A stretch of 54,337 nt of DNA from an uncultured Rhizobiaceae group bacterium (lineage in GTDB: Bacteria; Pseudomonadota; Alphaproteobacteria; Rhizobiales; Rhizobiaceae). Positions 1 through 9,170 of this stretch are shown here, piece by piece (within the stretch, counting starts at the first letter, position 1; each line of letters starts with the position of its first letter). The notes beneath the pieces are model-generated. The model was given only the letters and a program-made list of their open reading frames with translations. It searched no databases and was not told where the DNA came from. The stretch lies in the NCBI GenBank assembly GCA_937958815.1, contig CALGMR010000001.1:160300-214636 (forward strand), in the 5' to 3' direction. The position numbers and the translations under genes are program-made.

Positions 1-121
1 CAGCCTCGTTTTCCGGAATAACCCAAGGATGGGTGGGCCCGCCCGGTGTTCCAAAAGACATGCACCCCAGACAAATGCGCGAAACTTGAGTGCCAGTGTT
101 GCCGAGTTGGATATAGTCCAT
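1..121 (-). CDS. aldo/keto reductase, 5' part only (runs off window start)
   Basis: Reading the minus strand from the ATG at 121 gives 40 residues with no stop. They begin MDYIQLGNTGTQVSRI and continue into ICLGCMSFG. This LGxTG-x-VSxxxLGxMxFG opening is the first strand and glycine-rich turn of the aldo/keto reductase barrel (NADPH-dependent carbonyl reductases, PF00248). Only about one eighth of a usual 320-350 residue enzyme is visible, so the catalytic Asp/Tyr/Lys/His cannot be checked and no substrate can be named. It lies 66 bp downstream of the MarR gene on the same strand and may be co-transcribed with it. Confidence 0.8.
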   Translation of the reverse strand, partial: MDYIQLGNTGTQVSRICLGCMSFGTPGGPTHPWVIPENEA

Positions 122-187
122 GGAGCGTTTTCCAGAATTGCCTTTGGTGAACTTTAGCGGCTCGAGCCAATCTGCCAAGCAATAATG

Positions 188-721
188 TTACAAGCTTGCC
201 GCGCCGCGTGCCGCTTGATCGTATTGACCGCTTAAAGCGCGCAAAAGGCCTGCCACACGGCTGACATCACTTTCTTCAAGCCCCATCGCCTGAACTGACG
301 ATATCAACAGCGTTTCACGAACATCTTTGTAGCGCTCGCAAGCATCGCTGCCGGCTTGGGTCACCTGAACCGTTTTCTCTTTCCCGCGTTTGCCAGCAGA
401 GACCAGTTTCAAACCAACGAGTTTCTTGATTGCGTAGGACACAAGATGGGTGTCTTCAATGTTCAGCATCAAACAAAGATCACCCAGTGTTTTTTCACGG
501 TTTCGATGGTGACAAGAATGCAATATTTGAACCTCCAATTGGGTAAGCCCAGACAACCCAGCCGCATTCATTCCGCGTACAGTCCAGCGGGAAAAAGCAT
601 TGCTTGCAACAACCAGCGCATATTCCAATTCCGACATGGAAGGCATCGCGCCACTTGCCAAGTGTGAAGACGAAACAATTGGACCCACGGCCGTATGCTC
701 AATTTCATTCTCTTCAACCAT
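188..721 (-). CDS. MarR-family winged-helix transcriptional regulator
   Basis: 177 residues, within the normal range for MarR dimeric repressors. Residues about 50-130 form the winged helix-turn-helix: the LTQLEVQILHSCHHR helix, the recognition region LCLMLNIEDTHLVSYAIKKL and the basic wing KRGKEKTVQVT. The N-terminal 25-30 residues are a Ser/Gly-rich extension. The ATG at 721 has a GGAGAG ribosome site 6 bases upstream. The gene is divergent from the 5-oxoprolinase-type gene at 816, and a 20-bp perfect palindrome lies between them, so it probably represses that gene and itself. The ligand is unknown; an oxoproline- or hydantoin-like substrate would fit the context (inference). Confidence 0.88.
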   Translation of the reverse strand: MVEENEIEHTAVGPIVSSSHLASGAMPSMSELEYALVVASNAFSRWTVRGMNAAGLSGLTQLEVQILHSCHHRNREKTLGDLCLMLNIEDTHLVSYAIKKLVGLKLVSAGKRGKEKTVQVTQAGSDACERYKDVRETLLISSVQAMGLEESDVSRVAGLLRALSGQYDQAARGAASL

Positions 722-757
722 GTTGAACTCTCCACATAAATCGAAATAGGCTCATTG

Positions 758-777
758 ACAATTTATCGATAAATTGT
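758..777. promoter_or_regulatory. 20-bp palindrome, candidate MarR operator
   Basis: ACAATTTATCGATAAATTGT is its own reverse complement. Its left end overlaps TTGACA (755-760), a good -35 for the rightward gene. Read on the other strand, TTGTCA followed 17 bases later by TATGTG could serve the leftward MarR gene. The core TTTATCGATA occurs again at 797-806, just before the start of the oxoprolinase gene. A bound dimer would cover both promoters. Binding by the adjacent MarR protein is inferred. Confidence 0.6.
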
Positions 778-815
778 TGATGTTTGTCCAGTCATGTTTA
801 TCGATAGGAATGGTT

Positions 816-3800
816 ATGTCAGCAAAGTGGGATTTTTGGATCGACCGTGGCGGCACTTTTACGGATCTGGTTGGCCGTGCGCCAGATGGTTCTCTTCACC
901 CCTACAAGCTGCTTTCCGAAAATCCTGAAGCATATCGCGATGCCGCCATTCACGGCATTCGCCAATTGTTGAACGTTGCAAAAGACAAGCCAATTCCATC
1001 GCAAAAGGTGGGCGCTGTAAAAATGGGCACTACGGTGGCCACAAATGCATTGCTGGAACGCAAAGGTGATCCGACCGCCCTGCTCATCACCAAGGGGTTT
1101 GGTGACGGTTTGCGCATTGGTTATCAAGCACGACCCGACATTTTTGCAAAAGAAATCATCAAGCCAACGCAGCTATATCAGCAAGTGGAAGAAGTTCACG
1201 AACGCATTTTGGCTGATGGCGCGGTTGAAACTGAACTCGATATGCCAGCTGTAGAAGCTCAACTCAGAACAATTAAAGACAGTGGAATAAATGCAGTCGC
1301 GATTGCCTTAATGCACTCTTGGAAGTTCCCACAACACGAACAACACATTGCAAAACTCGCCCGCGAGATGGGCTTTTCGCAGGTTTCTGTCAGCCATGAA
1401 GTTTCTGCCCTTGCAAAGCTTGTGGGCCGTGGCGACACAACGGTGGTCGATGCCTACCTTTCCCCAATTTTGCGCCGATACGTTGAACAAGTTTCAAGTG
1501 AACTTGGAACAGATGGTGATGCGGCCCCTCGTTTGATGTTTATGCAATCATCCGGCGGGTTGACCGCCGCTGAATTGTTTCAAGGAAAAGACGCAATTCT
1601 ATCAGGGCCCGCTGGTGGCGTTGTGGGAGCGGTAGAAACTTCGGCATTGGCAGGGTTTGAAAAAGTCATTGGCTTTGACATGGGTGGCACGTCAACTGAC
1701 GTCTCGCATTATGACGGCGAATATGAACGCGCCTTTGAAACAGAGGTGGCTGGTGTTCGTATGCGCGCGCCCATGATGCGCATTCACACAGTTGCGGCTG
1801 GAGGTGGCTCTATATTGTTTTATGAAGCGGGACGTTTCCGCGTGGGGCCAGAAAGCGCTGGCGCAAATCCTGGCCCGGCATCTTATCGGCGTGGTGGTCC
1901 ATTGGCCGTCACCGATGCGAACGTCATGGTTGGAAAATTGAAGCCGGAAAACTTTCCCGCGATCTTCGGCCCTGCGCAAAACGAGCCGCTTGATGTTGAC
2001 GTAGTGCGCGAGAAATTTGAAGCCCTCGCCGAAGAGATTGGCCAAGGCCAAACGGCGGAGCAAGTGGCCGATGGTTTCCTGCGCATTGCTGTTGAAAATA
2101 TGGCCAACGCCATCAAGAAAATTTCTGTACAGCGCGGCTACGATGTCACTGAATATGCACTCACATGTTTTGGTGGTGCAGGTGGTCAACATGCCTGTGC
2201 AGTGGCCGACAATCTTGGCATGGAAACAGTCGTGATCCATCCATTCTCCGGCATCTTGTCAGCCTACGGAATGGGCTTGGCAGACATCCGCGCAAGCCGT
2301 TCACAAGCGATCATTCAGCCTTTGGATCAAAGTGGAATCGATACTTTAAGTTCACTTGAATCAAAACTTGAAGAAGCCGTCCGCAAAGAAGTTGAAGGAC
2401 AAGGCGTAAGCGATTCAGAAATAACCACTTTTGCCCGCGTTCACTTGCGCTATGACGGCACCGATACCGCCATCGCTGTAACACGCGGCTCCATTGAAGA
2501 TATGTCGTCAGACTTTGCTGAAGCACACAAAAAGCAGTTCGGCTTTGTGTTTGAAAAACCGCTCATCATCGAAGCATTGGAACTGGAAGCAGTAGGCGGC
2601 GGAGCAAGCGCGCAAGAAGTCTCTCACGACCTTGATGAAATCGAGCGTGCACCTGTTGCGACAACATCTGTTTTCACATCGGGATCACGTGTCGACGCGG
2701 GCATATACAAGCGCGATGATCTTGCTCCAGGCAATCGCATTTTGGGCCCTGCGCTCATTATCGAAGACCATCAAACCATTGTTGTGGAATCTGGTTGGGA
2801 AGCCGCTATCAACAGCTTCGATCACATCATTATGACGCGGGTCACACCCCTGCCCCGCGAGATCGCAATCGGGACAGGCAAAGATGGCGCAGGCGCAGAC
2901 CCGATCATGCTGGAAGTCTTCAACAACCTGTTCATGTCGATTGCTGAACAAATGGGCGTGACACTTCAAAACACCGCTTATTCGGTCAACATCAAAGAGC
3001 GTCTGGATTTCTCATGCGCTGTGTTCAACGCCGAAGGGCAGTTGGTTGCCAACGCGCCACATATGCCTGTGCATTTGGGGTCTATGGATCGATCTGTTGA
3101 AACCATCATTGAACTAAACCAAGGCACCATGAAGCCCGGTGACGTTTATGTGCTGAATGCACCCTATAATGGTGGCACGCATTTGCCGGACATCACGGTG
3201 GTGACACCTGTGTTCAACGACGATGAAACCGCCATTATCTTTTACGTGGCCTCTCGCGGTCACCACGCAGATGTGGGCGGCATGGCCCCAGGTTCCGCCA
3301 CACCAAGAGCAACCCATGTGGATGAAGAAGGCGTCTTAATCGACAATTTCAAACTGGTGGATCAAGGCACACTTCGCGAAGCGGAAATGATAAACGTTCT
3401 CACCGATCATAAATATCCCTGCCGCAACCCAGCTCAGAATATGGCTGACCTTCGTGCGCAAGTGGCCGCCAATGAAAAGGGCGTTGCCGAGTTGCGCAAA
3501 ATGGTAACCCATTTCGGTCCAGACGTGGTCGATGCCTACATGTTGCATGTGCAAGACAATGCTGAAGAAAGCGTGCGCCGTGTGATCGATCGCCTGAGCG
3601 ACTGCAGCTACACTTACCCCACGGATACAGGCCAGCAAATCCAAGTGGCCATCACCGTGGATCGTGACAAGCGAGAAGCAACAGTTGATTTCACAGGCAC
3701 TTCAAAAGTGGAAAAAAACAATTTCAACGCACCGCAGCCGGTAACCCGCGCAGCTGTGCTGTATGTCTTCCGCATCATGGTTGAAGCAAATATTCCAATG

Positions 3801-4439
3801 AATGCAGGCTGTTTGAAGCCCATCAACATCATCATCCCAGATGGCTGCATGTTGAAACCTGAATATCCCGCTGCTGTGATTGCGGGCAACACGGAAACCA
3901 GCCAACATGTCACCAACGCTTTGCTTATGGCTTTGGGTGCAATCGCGAATGCACAGGGCACGATGAACAATCTGTCGTATGGCAATGACAAACACCAAAA
4001 CTACGAAACCATTTGCTCGGGCTCTCCCGCGGGTAAAATCAATGACGACACTGGTTTCCACGGCACTTCGGGCGTTCACACCCACATGACCAACACTCGG
4101 ATGACAGACCCAGAAATTTTGGAGATGCGTTATCCTGTCGTCGTGGAAGAGTTTGCAATCCGCAAAGGTTCTGGCGGCAAAGGCAAATTCAATGGAGGTG
4201 ATGGCACGCGCCGTACGCTCCGGTTTATGGAAGATATGACCTGCGCTGTGTTGGGCAGCCACCGTTACAACCCGCCCAAAGGTTTAGACGGAGGTGGAGA
4301 CGGTGAATGTGGCAAAACCGAAATCAGACGGTTGAACGGCGAAATAGAACTGTTGAACCACTGCGATCAAACGGAAGTCGTTGCTGGCGAAGCTGTCACC
4401 GTGACAACTCCTACTCCGGGGGGATATGGCAAAGCATGA
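816..4439 (+). CDS. 5-oxoprolinase / hydantoinase A-B fusion (ATP-dependent)
   Basis: About 1207 residues, the length of full eukaryotic-type 5-oxoprolinases in which the HyuA and HyuB modules are joined. The N-terminal half (about 1-690) opens with [14 protein letters not shown] and has the ATP-site [12 protein letters not shown] and [14 protein letters not shown], typical of the hydantoinase A/oxoprolinase actin-like fold. The C-terminal half (from about residue 700, [20 protein letters not shown]) is the HyuB/oxoprolinase domain. The family opens 5-oxoproline or N-substituted hydantoins using ATP, in the cytoplasm. I chose the ATG at 816 because AGGAA sits 5 bases before it. An upstream in-frame ATG at 774 lies inside the operator palindrome and lacks a ribosome site. 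Oxoproline is the most likely substrate, but a hydantoin cannot be excluded. Confidence 0.92.
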   Translation: MSAKWDFWIDRGGTFTDLVGRAPDGSLHPYKLLSENPEAYRDAAIHGIRQLLNVAKDKPIPSQKVGAVKMGTTVATNALLERKGDPTALLITKGFGDGLRIGYQARPDIFAKEIIKPTQLYQQVEEVHERILADGAVETELDMPAVEAQLRTIKDSGINAVAIALMHSWKFPQHEQHIAKLAREMGFSQVSVSHEVSALAKLVGRGDTTVVDAYLSPILRRYVEQVSSELGTDGDAAPRLMFMQSSGGLTAAELFQGKDAILSGPAGGVVGAVETSALAGFEKVIGFDMGGTSTDVSHYDGEYERAFETEVAGVRMRAPMMRIHTVAAGGGSILFYEAGRFRVGPESAGANPGPASYRRGGPLAVTDANVMVGKLKPENFPAIFGPAQNEPLDVDVVREKFEALAEEIGQGQTAEQVADGFLRIAVENMANAIKKISVQRGYDVTEYALTCFGGAGGQHACAVADNLGMETVVIHPFSGILSAYGMGLADIRASRSQAIIQPLDQSGIDTLSSLESKLEEAVRKEVEGQGVSDSEITTFARVHLRYDGTDTAIAVTRGSIEDMSSDFAEAHKKQFGFVFEKPLIIEALELEAVGGGASAQEVSHDLDEIERAPVATTSVFTSGSRVDAGIYKRDDLAPGNRILGPALIIEDHQTIVVESGWEAAINSFDHIIMTRVTPLPREIAIGTGKDGAGADPIMLEVFNNLFMSIAEQMGVTLQNTAYSVNIKERLDFSCAVFNAEGQLVANAPHMPVHLGSMDRSVETIIELNQGTMKPGDVYVLNAPYNGGTHLPDITVVTPVFNDDETAIIFYVASRGHHADVGGMAPGSATPRATHVDEEGVLIDNFKLVDQGTLREAEMINVLTDHKYPCRNPAQNMADLRAQVAANEKGVAELRKMVTHFGPDVVDAYMLHVQDNAEESVRRVIDRLSDCSYTYPTDTGQQIQVAITVDRDKREATVDFTGTSKVEKNNFNAPQPVTRAAVLYVFRIMVEANIPMNAGCLKPINIIIPDGCMLKPEYPAAVIAGNTETSQHVTNALLMALGAIANAQGTMNNLSYGNDKHQNYETICSGSPAGKINDDTGFHGTSGVHTHMTNTRMTDPEILEMRYPVVVEEFAIRKGSGGKGKFNGGDGTRRTLRFMEDMTCAVLGSHRYNPPKGLDGGGDGECGKTEIRRLNGEIELLNHCDQTEVVAGEAVTVTTPTPGGYGKA

Positions 4440-5295
4440 TCTTGTTTCGCCGCATTTGCCCGCTAGCAACCGCTTTATGAAAGCACAATCACTCATGCGA
4501 AATTGCGCAATGGTTTGTGCGGTTTCTTCCCTTTTGGCGGAGGCCGCACTTGCTCAAAGCACTATCGGAGGGCCAGTGGCGCAAAAGCTACAGGGTCTCC
4601 AGGGCGACGAAATCGGTGTTCCCAAAAAACGCCCTGATACTCAGCAACCTGTCCAAGCCCCACAACAAGAGCCAGCAAACAAAAGACAAATACAGGCTTC
4701 AGAACCCAAAAAGGCGGAGCCAAGCAGCGATGCCACACCACCAACTGCTTGTCTGGCGCAACTGCAAACCGTTGCCACAGCGAAACGCACGACGACTCCA
4801 ATCAGCAAAGATTCCCAATGCGTGATCGATGATCCGGTAGAACTCATAGCCACCAAAGGCCCCTATTCAGTTGCCTTTGCTGAGGGGCTAACTCTTGATT
4901 GCACGTTTGCTTTGGCACTTGCCGAGTTTACGGCAAACACTCTGCAACCATTGGCCCGTCATCATTTGGAAACAACTGTGACAAAACTAGGATCGGGCCA
5001 AGGCTTTGTCTGTCGTCGCCGAAACAATGCGACAATTGGCAGGCTGTCCGAACACGCATTCGGCAATGCTTTCGATCTCACATCGTATGTGGTCCAAAAC
5101 AAACCCACCATCACTGTGCGCTTGGAAGAAAAAATGAAACCCAACGAAGCTGCATTTCAACGTGCTTTACGCAAAGCCGCTTGCGGCACGTTCACCACAG
5201 TTCTAGGGCCGGGCTCCAATAAAGCCCACGCAACACATTTACATTTTGACCTTGGGCGATCTGAGAAAAAGAACCCTTACCGCATTTGCGAGTGA
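4426..5295 (+). CDS. extensin-like family secreted protein
   Basis: 289 residues overlapping the end of the oxoprolinase gene by 14 bases. Starting at the in-frame Met at 4477 or 4495 instead gives a cleaner signal peptide ([20 protein letters not shown]), so the start is uncertain. A Pro/Gln/Lys-rich linker (about residues 65-105) leads to the C-terminal domain (about 125-289). That domain has conserved Cys (CVIDDP, LDCTFAL, GFVCRR, ACGTF, YRICE), [11 protein letters not shown] and HATHLHFDL. These His/Asp signatures are typical of the extensin-like C-terminal family, which resembles M15/LAS zinc peptidases. A periplasmic cell-wall role is plausible. It overlaps the next, convergent gene by 19 bases. 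Confidence 0.82.
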   Translation: MAKHDLVSPHLPASNRFMKAQSLMRNCAMVCAVSSLLAEAALAQSTIGGPVAQKLQGLQGDEIGVPKKRPDTQQPVQAPQQEPANKRQIQASEPKKAEPSSDATPPTACLAQLQTVATAKRTTTPISKDSQCVIDDPVELIATKGPYSVAFAEGLTLDCTFALALAEFTANTLQPLARHHLETTVTKLGSGQGFVCRRRNNATIGRLSEHAFGNAFDLTSYVVQNKPTITVRLEEKMKPNEAAFQRALRKAACGTFTTVLGPGSNKAHATHLHFDLGRSEKKNPYRICE

Positions 5296-6257
5296 TCAGC
5301 GGTTTCGCCCGAAACATAGCCAACCGCTTTGTTTTTCAGTTCCACAAATTTGTCAGATGCCCCTGCAAGTTTGGCGCGCCATTCTGCGTTGGGCTCCTGC
5401 CCTTCAATCTTTTTGAAGTAGACGCTCATCAGAGCGGCAATGGCAAACGGTTCAAGAAGTGCACCTTTCAGCGCCCAAGCGAAAACAATGGCCAATACGA
5501 AAGACCATCCACCCAATTGACCAGGGTAAAGATAGAGTAGCGCCCCAGCTGGCGCCAACATGATCAAAAACACCACAAAGGACAAAATCCAAAGGAAGAT
5601 CGACAACCAAACGGCATTTTTGATCATCAACTTTGCGTTTTGTGCATAAAGCACCAATCCGTCTTGCGCACTTTCATATGGGTTCTGGCTGTCGATGCGC
5701 ATGTTGTAGCCCAAAATGACTTCATCCACATATGTGAGCGACATTCTGACAACGGTGTTCACAAATTTCAAAAGCCCTTGAACACCTGGAATGGGCAACA
5801 ACATGCCCACGCCACCAATCAAACCGGTGATGACGCGAATGATGCCTTTGAGCAATTGATCAATGCCAAACAACACATTGGATTCTGCAAAACGCGCTGT
5901 AACAATGTCTTTGGCATAGCTGATTTGGTTTTGACCCGCAGGCACATCTTGCCCATCGATAAGGCGAACCATTACTGCAATGTGGCCAGCTTTAACAATG
6001 TACAGAATGTATTCGCGGATCCAATAAACCGCCACTGACACAGCGCCAAAGCCAAACACCCCACCCCACATGGCACCACCCGCGGCACCATCTGTGTCGC
6101 TAAAAATATTACCAACGCCAAAGCCAACACCAGCGCCTATTCCGGTTGCCGCGATGTAAGCAAGTGTGATGCCAAAGAACACAACCATCCGAAAAATGAT
6201 GAATGGCATGGTTCGAAACATAATACTCATCGTCTGCGAAATGCTAAAATCCCACAT
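5277..6257 (-). CDS. polytopic membrane protein of unknown function
   Basis: 326 residues from the ATG at 6257, which has a strong AAGGAGAGAG ribosome site. Longer frames upstream lack one. Hydrophobic segments lie near residues 17-40 (glycine-rich IAATGIGAGVGFGVGN follows), 60-90, 135-165 and 205-275. A hydrophilic tail of about 45 residues ends the protein. A stretch around 175-200 reads YVDEVILGYNM, then NPYESAQDGLVLYAQNAK, which looks like a conserved amphipathic region. I do not recognise a named family with confidence; there is a faint resemblance to choline-transporter-like proteins. It is divergent from the Cpx-like operon, and the GTAAA repeats between them could control both. Confidence 0.75.
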   Translation of the reverse strand: MWDFSISQTMSIMFRTMPFIIFRMVVFFGITLAYIAATGIGAGVGFGVGNIFSDTDGAAGGAMWGGVFGFGAVSVAVYWIREYILYIVKAGHIAVMVRLIDGQDVPAGQNQISYAKDIVTARFAESNVLFGIDQLLKGIIRVITGLIGGVGMLLPIPGVQGLLKFVNTVVRMSLTYVDEVILGYNMRIDSQNPYESAQDGLVLYAQNAKLMIKNAVWLSIFLWILSFVVFLIMLAPAGALLYLYPGQLGGWSFVLAIVFAWALKGALLEPFAIAALMSVYFKKIEGQEPNAEWRAKLAGASDKFVELKNKAVGYVSGETADHSQMR

Positions 6258-6336
6258 GGTCTCTCTCCTTGAATCTGTATGCCACTGGTAGCTGAGCTGG
6301 CACAGCAAGTACGTGCAAAAAGTCACAAAGAGATAT

Positions 6337-6373
6337 GTAAAGACCACACCCTGTGGGCTTTACAATTGTTTAC
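6337..6373. promoter_or_regulatory. CpxR-box-like GTAAA repeats and long inverted repeat
   Basis: On the minus strand, GTAAA at 6373-6369 and GTAAA at 6363-6359 are separated by exactly 5 bases (CAATT). This matches the enterobacterial CpxR consensus GTAAA-N5-GTAAA. A third GTAAA on the plus strand at 6337-6341 makes an inverted repeat with 12-base arms (6337-6348 and 6352-6363, one mismatch, 3-base spacer). The site lies between the divergent membrane-protein gene and the CpxP-like/response-regulator/kinase operon, where an autoregulatory site would be expected. Binding is inferred. Confidence 0.6.
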
Positions 6374-6486
6374 ACGCCAGACGAACGCCCGAAACGAAAC
6401 CGCACTATCTTGACGTTGTTGCAAGGCAAAACGTCTTGCCCGCCATCTCCTCCCAACGGCGGAAACTCATTGTAAGGAACTTGATT

Positions 6487-7125
6487 ATGTCTCCCAACCA
6501 GAACCAGAAAAAATCATTCTTCGGCACAGACAAAGGCAAAGTTGCTGCCGTTATCGTCGGCACAGGCATGCTGATTGGCGCCTCATTCGGTGTTCAGGCC
6601 GTTGCGGAAAGCAAGCCTTACCAACATGCCAAGCTCTATATGACTGGCCAAACTGTCGATAGCGACAACTCATATGTGCAAAAAGCCCATTGGGGCAAAG
6701 GCGAGCGCAAGGGGCGCAAACACCGTGGCGGTCGTGGTGACTGGGCAAAATTGACCGACGAGCAAGTTGAAAAGCGCGTCACCCGTTTTGTAAAACATGT
6801 TGCGATTGAAATCGAAGCGACAGACGAGCAAACAACAAAAATCACGGCTCTTTTAACCGCAGCTGCCAAAAACATGCGCCCGGTTCGCGGCGAATTTCGC
6901 GATGCTGGCAAAGAAATGCAGAAGCTGCTGACTTCAGAAACAGTTGATCGAGCTGCAATGGAAAAGGTGCGCTCCGAGCGCGTCGCCAAAGTTGATAGCC
7001 TGTCAAAAGAACTGATGACCGCAATGGCAGACGCCGCCGAAGTGTTGACGGTGGAACAACGGAAAGTCCTGGCAGAGCGCGTCAAACAATTCCGCTCTAT
7101 GCGCCGTCACTGGCGCCGCGGATAA
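6487..7125 (+). CDS. CpxP/Spy-type periplasmic chaperone
   Basis: 212 residues from the ATG at 6487, preceded by GTAAGGAAC. Residues about 19-40 form a hydrophobic signal or anchor segment (VAAVIVGTGMLIGASFGVQ). Residues 67-85 are rich in Gly, Lys, Arg and His. The remainder is helical and charged, with LTDEQ near residue 89, a degenerate TDEQ near 113, and LTVEQRKVLAERV near the end. These are the LTxxQ signatures of the Spy/CpxP/zinc-resistance family. Such proteins bind misfolded periplasmic proteins or metals and can silence a CpxA-type kinase. The gene heads an operon with a response regulator and kinase, which supports this role. The His/Gly/Arg-rich linker is longer than in E. coli CpxP and may bind metal (inference). 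Confidence 0.82.
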   Translation: MSPNQNQKKSFFGTDKGKVAAVIVGTGMLIGASFGVQAVAESKPYQHAKLYMTGQTVDSDNSYVQKAHWGKGERKGRKHRGGRGDWAKLTDEQVEKRVTRFVKHVAIEIEATDEQTTKITALLTAAAKNMRPVRGEFRDAGKEMQKLLTSETVDRAAMEKVRSERVAKVDSLSKELMTAMADAAEVLTVEQRKVLAERVKQFRSMRRHWRRG

Positions 7126-7169
7126 TCCTTCTGTAAAGCTGCAAGAAAACGAGCAGAAAGAGAACGAAC

Positions 7170-7856
7170 ATGACTGATTACATTCTGCTCGTTGAAGACG
7201 ACAACCGCCTCGCCGAGATGGTAAAAGACTATCTCGGCGAGAACGGCTTTGACGTGACCATTGCTGCAAATGGTGCAGAAGGTCTTTCCAAACAAAAAAC
7301 TCACGGATTTGACGCAGTTATTTTGGATCTGATGTTGCCAGATATGGATGGGCTGGAAGTGTGTCGCGTTTTGCGCACCAATGACAGCGTGCCTATTCTC
7401 ATGCTCACCGCAAAGGGCGACCCGATGGATCGAATTGTCGGCCTTGAACTGGGTGCAGATGACTATCTTCCAAAACCCTTTGAACCTCGCGAACTGCTTG
7501 CAAGACTGCGCGCAATTTTACGCCGTGGAAAAATGGACGACCCGAGTGAAGTGATCAAATTTGGTGCTTTAGAGATAGATCCAAATGCCATGACAGCTTC
7601 AATGAACGGAAACGAGTGTGACCTCACCGCCCATCAATTCAACTTGCTGCACATTATGGCAAAATCTGCCGGGCGCGTGTTGAGCCGCGATATGTTGATG
7701 GATCAATTGAAGGGCACCGAGCTTGAGGCCTTTGACCGTTCGATTGATGTCCATATATCTAGAATTCGATCTGAAATAGAAGACGATCCCAAAAACCCGA
7801 AGCGCATTATCACGGTTCGTGGCGCGGGCTATGTCTTTGCCCGTGTGCAGGATTGA
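7170..7856 (+). CDS. OmpR/CpxR-type response regulator
   Basis: 228 residues. The receiver domain (1-118) has the acidic pair ED at 9-10, the phospho-acceptor Asp at 53 (AVILDLMLPDMDG), and PKPFEPRELLARL with the conserved Lys near 103. The winged-helix DNA-binding domain (about 130-225) has LTAHQFNLLHIMAKSAGRVLSR and ends RGAGYVFARV, the standard OmpR/PhoB end. It lies 44 bases after the chaperone gene and 3 bases before the kinase gene, so all three should form one operon. The GTAAA-N5-GTAAA site upstream suggests it works like CpxR. Orthology to CpxR rather than to another OmpR-type regulator is inferred from context. Confidence 0.93.
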   Translation: MTDYILLVEDDNRLAEMVKDYLGENGFDVTIAANGAEGLSKQKTHGFDAVILDLMLPDMDGLEVCRVLRTNDSVPILMLTAKGDPMDRIVGLELGADDYLPKPFEPRELLARLRAILRRGKMDDPSEVIKFGALEIDPNAMTASMNGNECDLTAHQFNLLHIMAKSAGRVLSRDMLMDQLKGTELEAFDRSIDVHISRIRSEIEDDPKNPKRIITVRGAGYVFARVQD

Positions 7857-7859
7857 TCG

Positions 7860-9170
7860 ATGATTAGAAAACGCCTCCACCGTCAAATCTACTTCGCAGT
7901 ATTTCTCTGCCTCGTATTAATGGTGGTCTTTTCGGCCATACTTTTTTCTGTGGTGGGCGAACGCGGCCCTAACAACAATTACCGCAATGTCTTTCAAGTG
8001 GTGACGGGCCTAACAAAATACGCCATGCCTGAACCTGACCTACCGCTCGCCCAGCAAGCTGCAGCGATAGAAAGGCTCGGTGCGGAATTGAACATTGCAA
8101 TCGCACTCTTTACGGCGGACGGAGAAAAGATTGGGTCCTACAAATTCAAAGGTCGTCAACCAAATTTCAAAAGATTGAGACGCAAGATTCTGGATGGTGA
8201 TGGTGACCACGATGAAGGCGGCTGGCTCCGCAACAGCCGTGGCGGCTACTCTTTGTTACTAGAAGATGGACGCTGGTTTGTAGCGCGCCCAAAAGGCTTT
8301 CCGAGCCGACCACCCTTAGCAGGTGTCCTAATTTGGCTTGCCCTCATCACGGCTGCAATTGGTTTAGGCGCTTGGCCATTCGTAAAACGCCTCACCGGTA
8401 GATTGGCACGCCTGCAAACAGGGGTCGAACAAATTGGTGCTGGAAACTTGAGCGCCCGTGTTCCGGTTGAAGGCAAAGATGAAGTTGCCGCACTGGCCAC
8501 AAGTTTTAACGATGCTGCTTCAACTATTGAACGGCTGATCAATGCAAACCGTCAGTTGCTGGCCAACGCATCTCATGAATTGCGAACACCTTTGGCACGT
8601 GTGCGTTTGGGTGTTGAACTCATGAAGAATGGCGGGACGCCCGCAAGAGGCGCCGCTTTGGAACGCGACATTGCAGAACTGGATTCCTTGATTGATGAAA
8701 TTCTCATCATGAGCCGTTTGGACACTGGAACAAAACCAAACATGAATGAGGAGATAGATCTTCTTGCACTCGCTGCCGAAGAATGTGCCAGATATGATAC
8801 ATGCGTTCTCAATGGTGAAAACGCAGTCGTCATGGGAAGCGAAAAATTGTTGCGTCGCCTCATCCGCAATCTTGTGGGCAACGCCCACAAACACGGCAAA
8901 CCACCAATTGACGTATCAATATCAGCCCAAGGTAAAACGGCTGTATTGACCGTCTATGATGCGGGAGACGGTATCCCGAAAGAACTCCGTGAAAAAATGT
9001 TTGAGCCCTTTCATCGTGCACCGGGAAAACAAAATGTCGATGGTTATGGCCTCGGTCTCGCCTTGGTTCGACAAATTGCTGAAGCACATAATGGACAAGT
9101 CCAGATTGTCGATGAAGATGGACGAGAATGTGTTTTTAAAGTGTCGTTGCCCATGAAAAACGAAGCTTAA
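7860..9170 (+). CDS. sensor histidine kinase, CpxA-like architecture
   Basis: 436 residues. Membrane segments lie at about 10-32 and 152-175 and bracket a periplasmic sensor of about 120 residues containing the acidic stretch DGDGDHDEGG. A HAMP domain follows (about 176-230). The HisKA motif is NASHELRTPLARVRL with the phosphorylated His at 239. The ATPase has the N box NLVGNAHKHG, G1 DAGDGIP and G2 GYGLGLALV. It is the partner of the regulator just upstream. The architecture matches CpxA and related envelope-stress or metal-sensing kinases; the acidic periplasmic patch could bind metal (inference). Its stop overlaps the convergent gene by 4 bases. Confidence 0.93.
   Translation: MIRKRLHRQIYFAVFLCLVLMVVFSAILFSVVGERGPNNNYRNVFQVVTGLTKYAMPEPDLPLAQQAAAIERLGAELNIAIALFTADGEKIGSYKFKGRQPNFKRLRRKILDGDGDHDEGGWLRNSRGGYSLLLEDGRWFVARPKGFPSRPPLAGVLIWLALITAAIGLGAWPFVKRLTGRLARLQTGVEQIGAGNLSARVPVEGKDEVAALATSFNDAASTIERLINANRQLLANASHELRTPLARVRLGVELMKNGGTPARGAALERDIAELDSLIDEILIMSRLDTGTKPNMNEEIDLLALAAEECARYDTCVLNGENAVVMGSEKLLRRLIRNLVGNAHKHGKPPIDVSISAQGKTAVLTVYDAGDGIPKELREKMFEPFHRAPGKQNVDGYGLGLALVRQIAEAHNGQVQIVDEDGRECVFKVSLPMKNEA

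Noticed and set aside
774..815. Upstream ATG of the 5-oxoprolinase gene at 774
   Set aside because: It overlaps the operator palindrome and lacks a ribosome site; the conserved protein begins just after 816.
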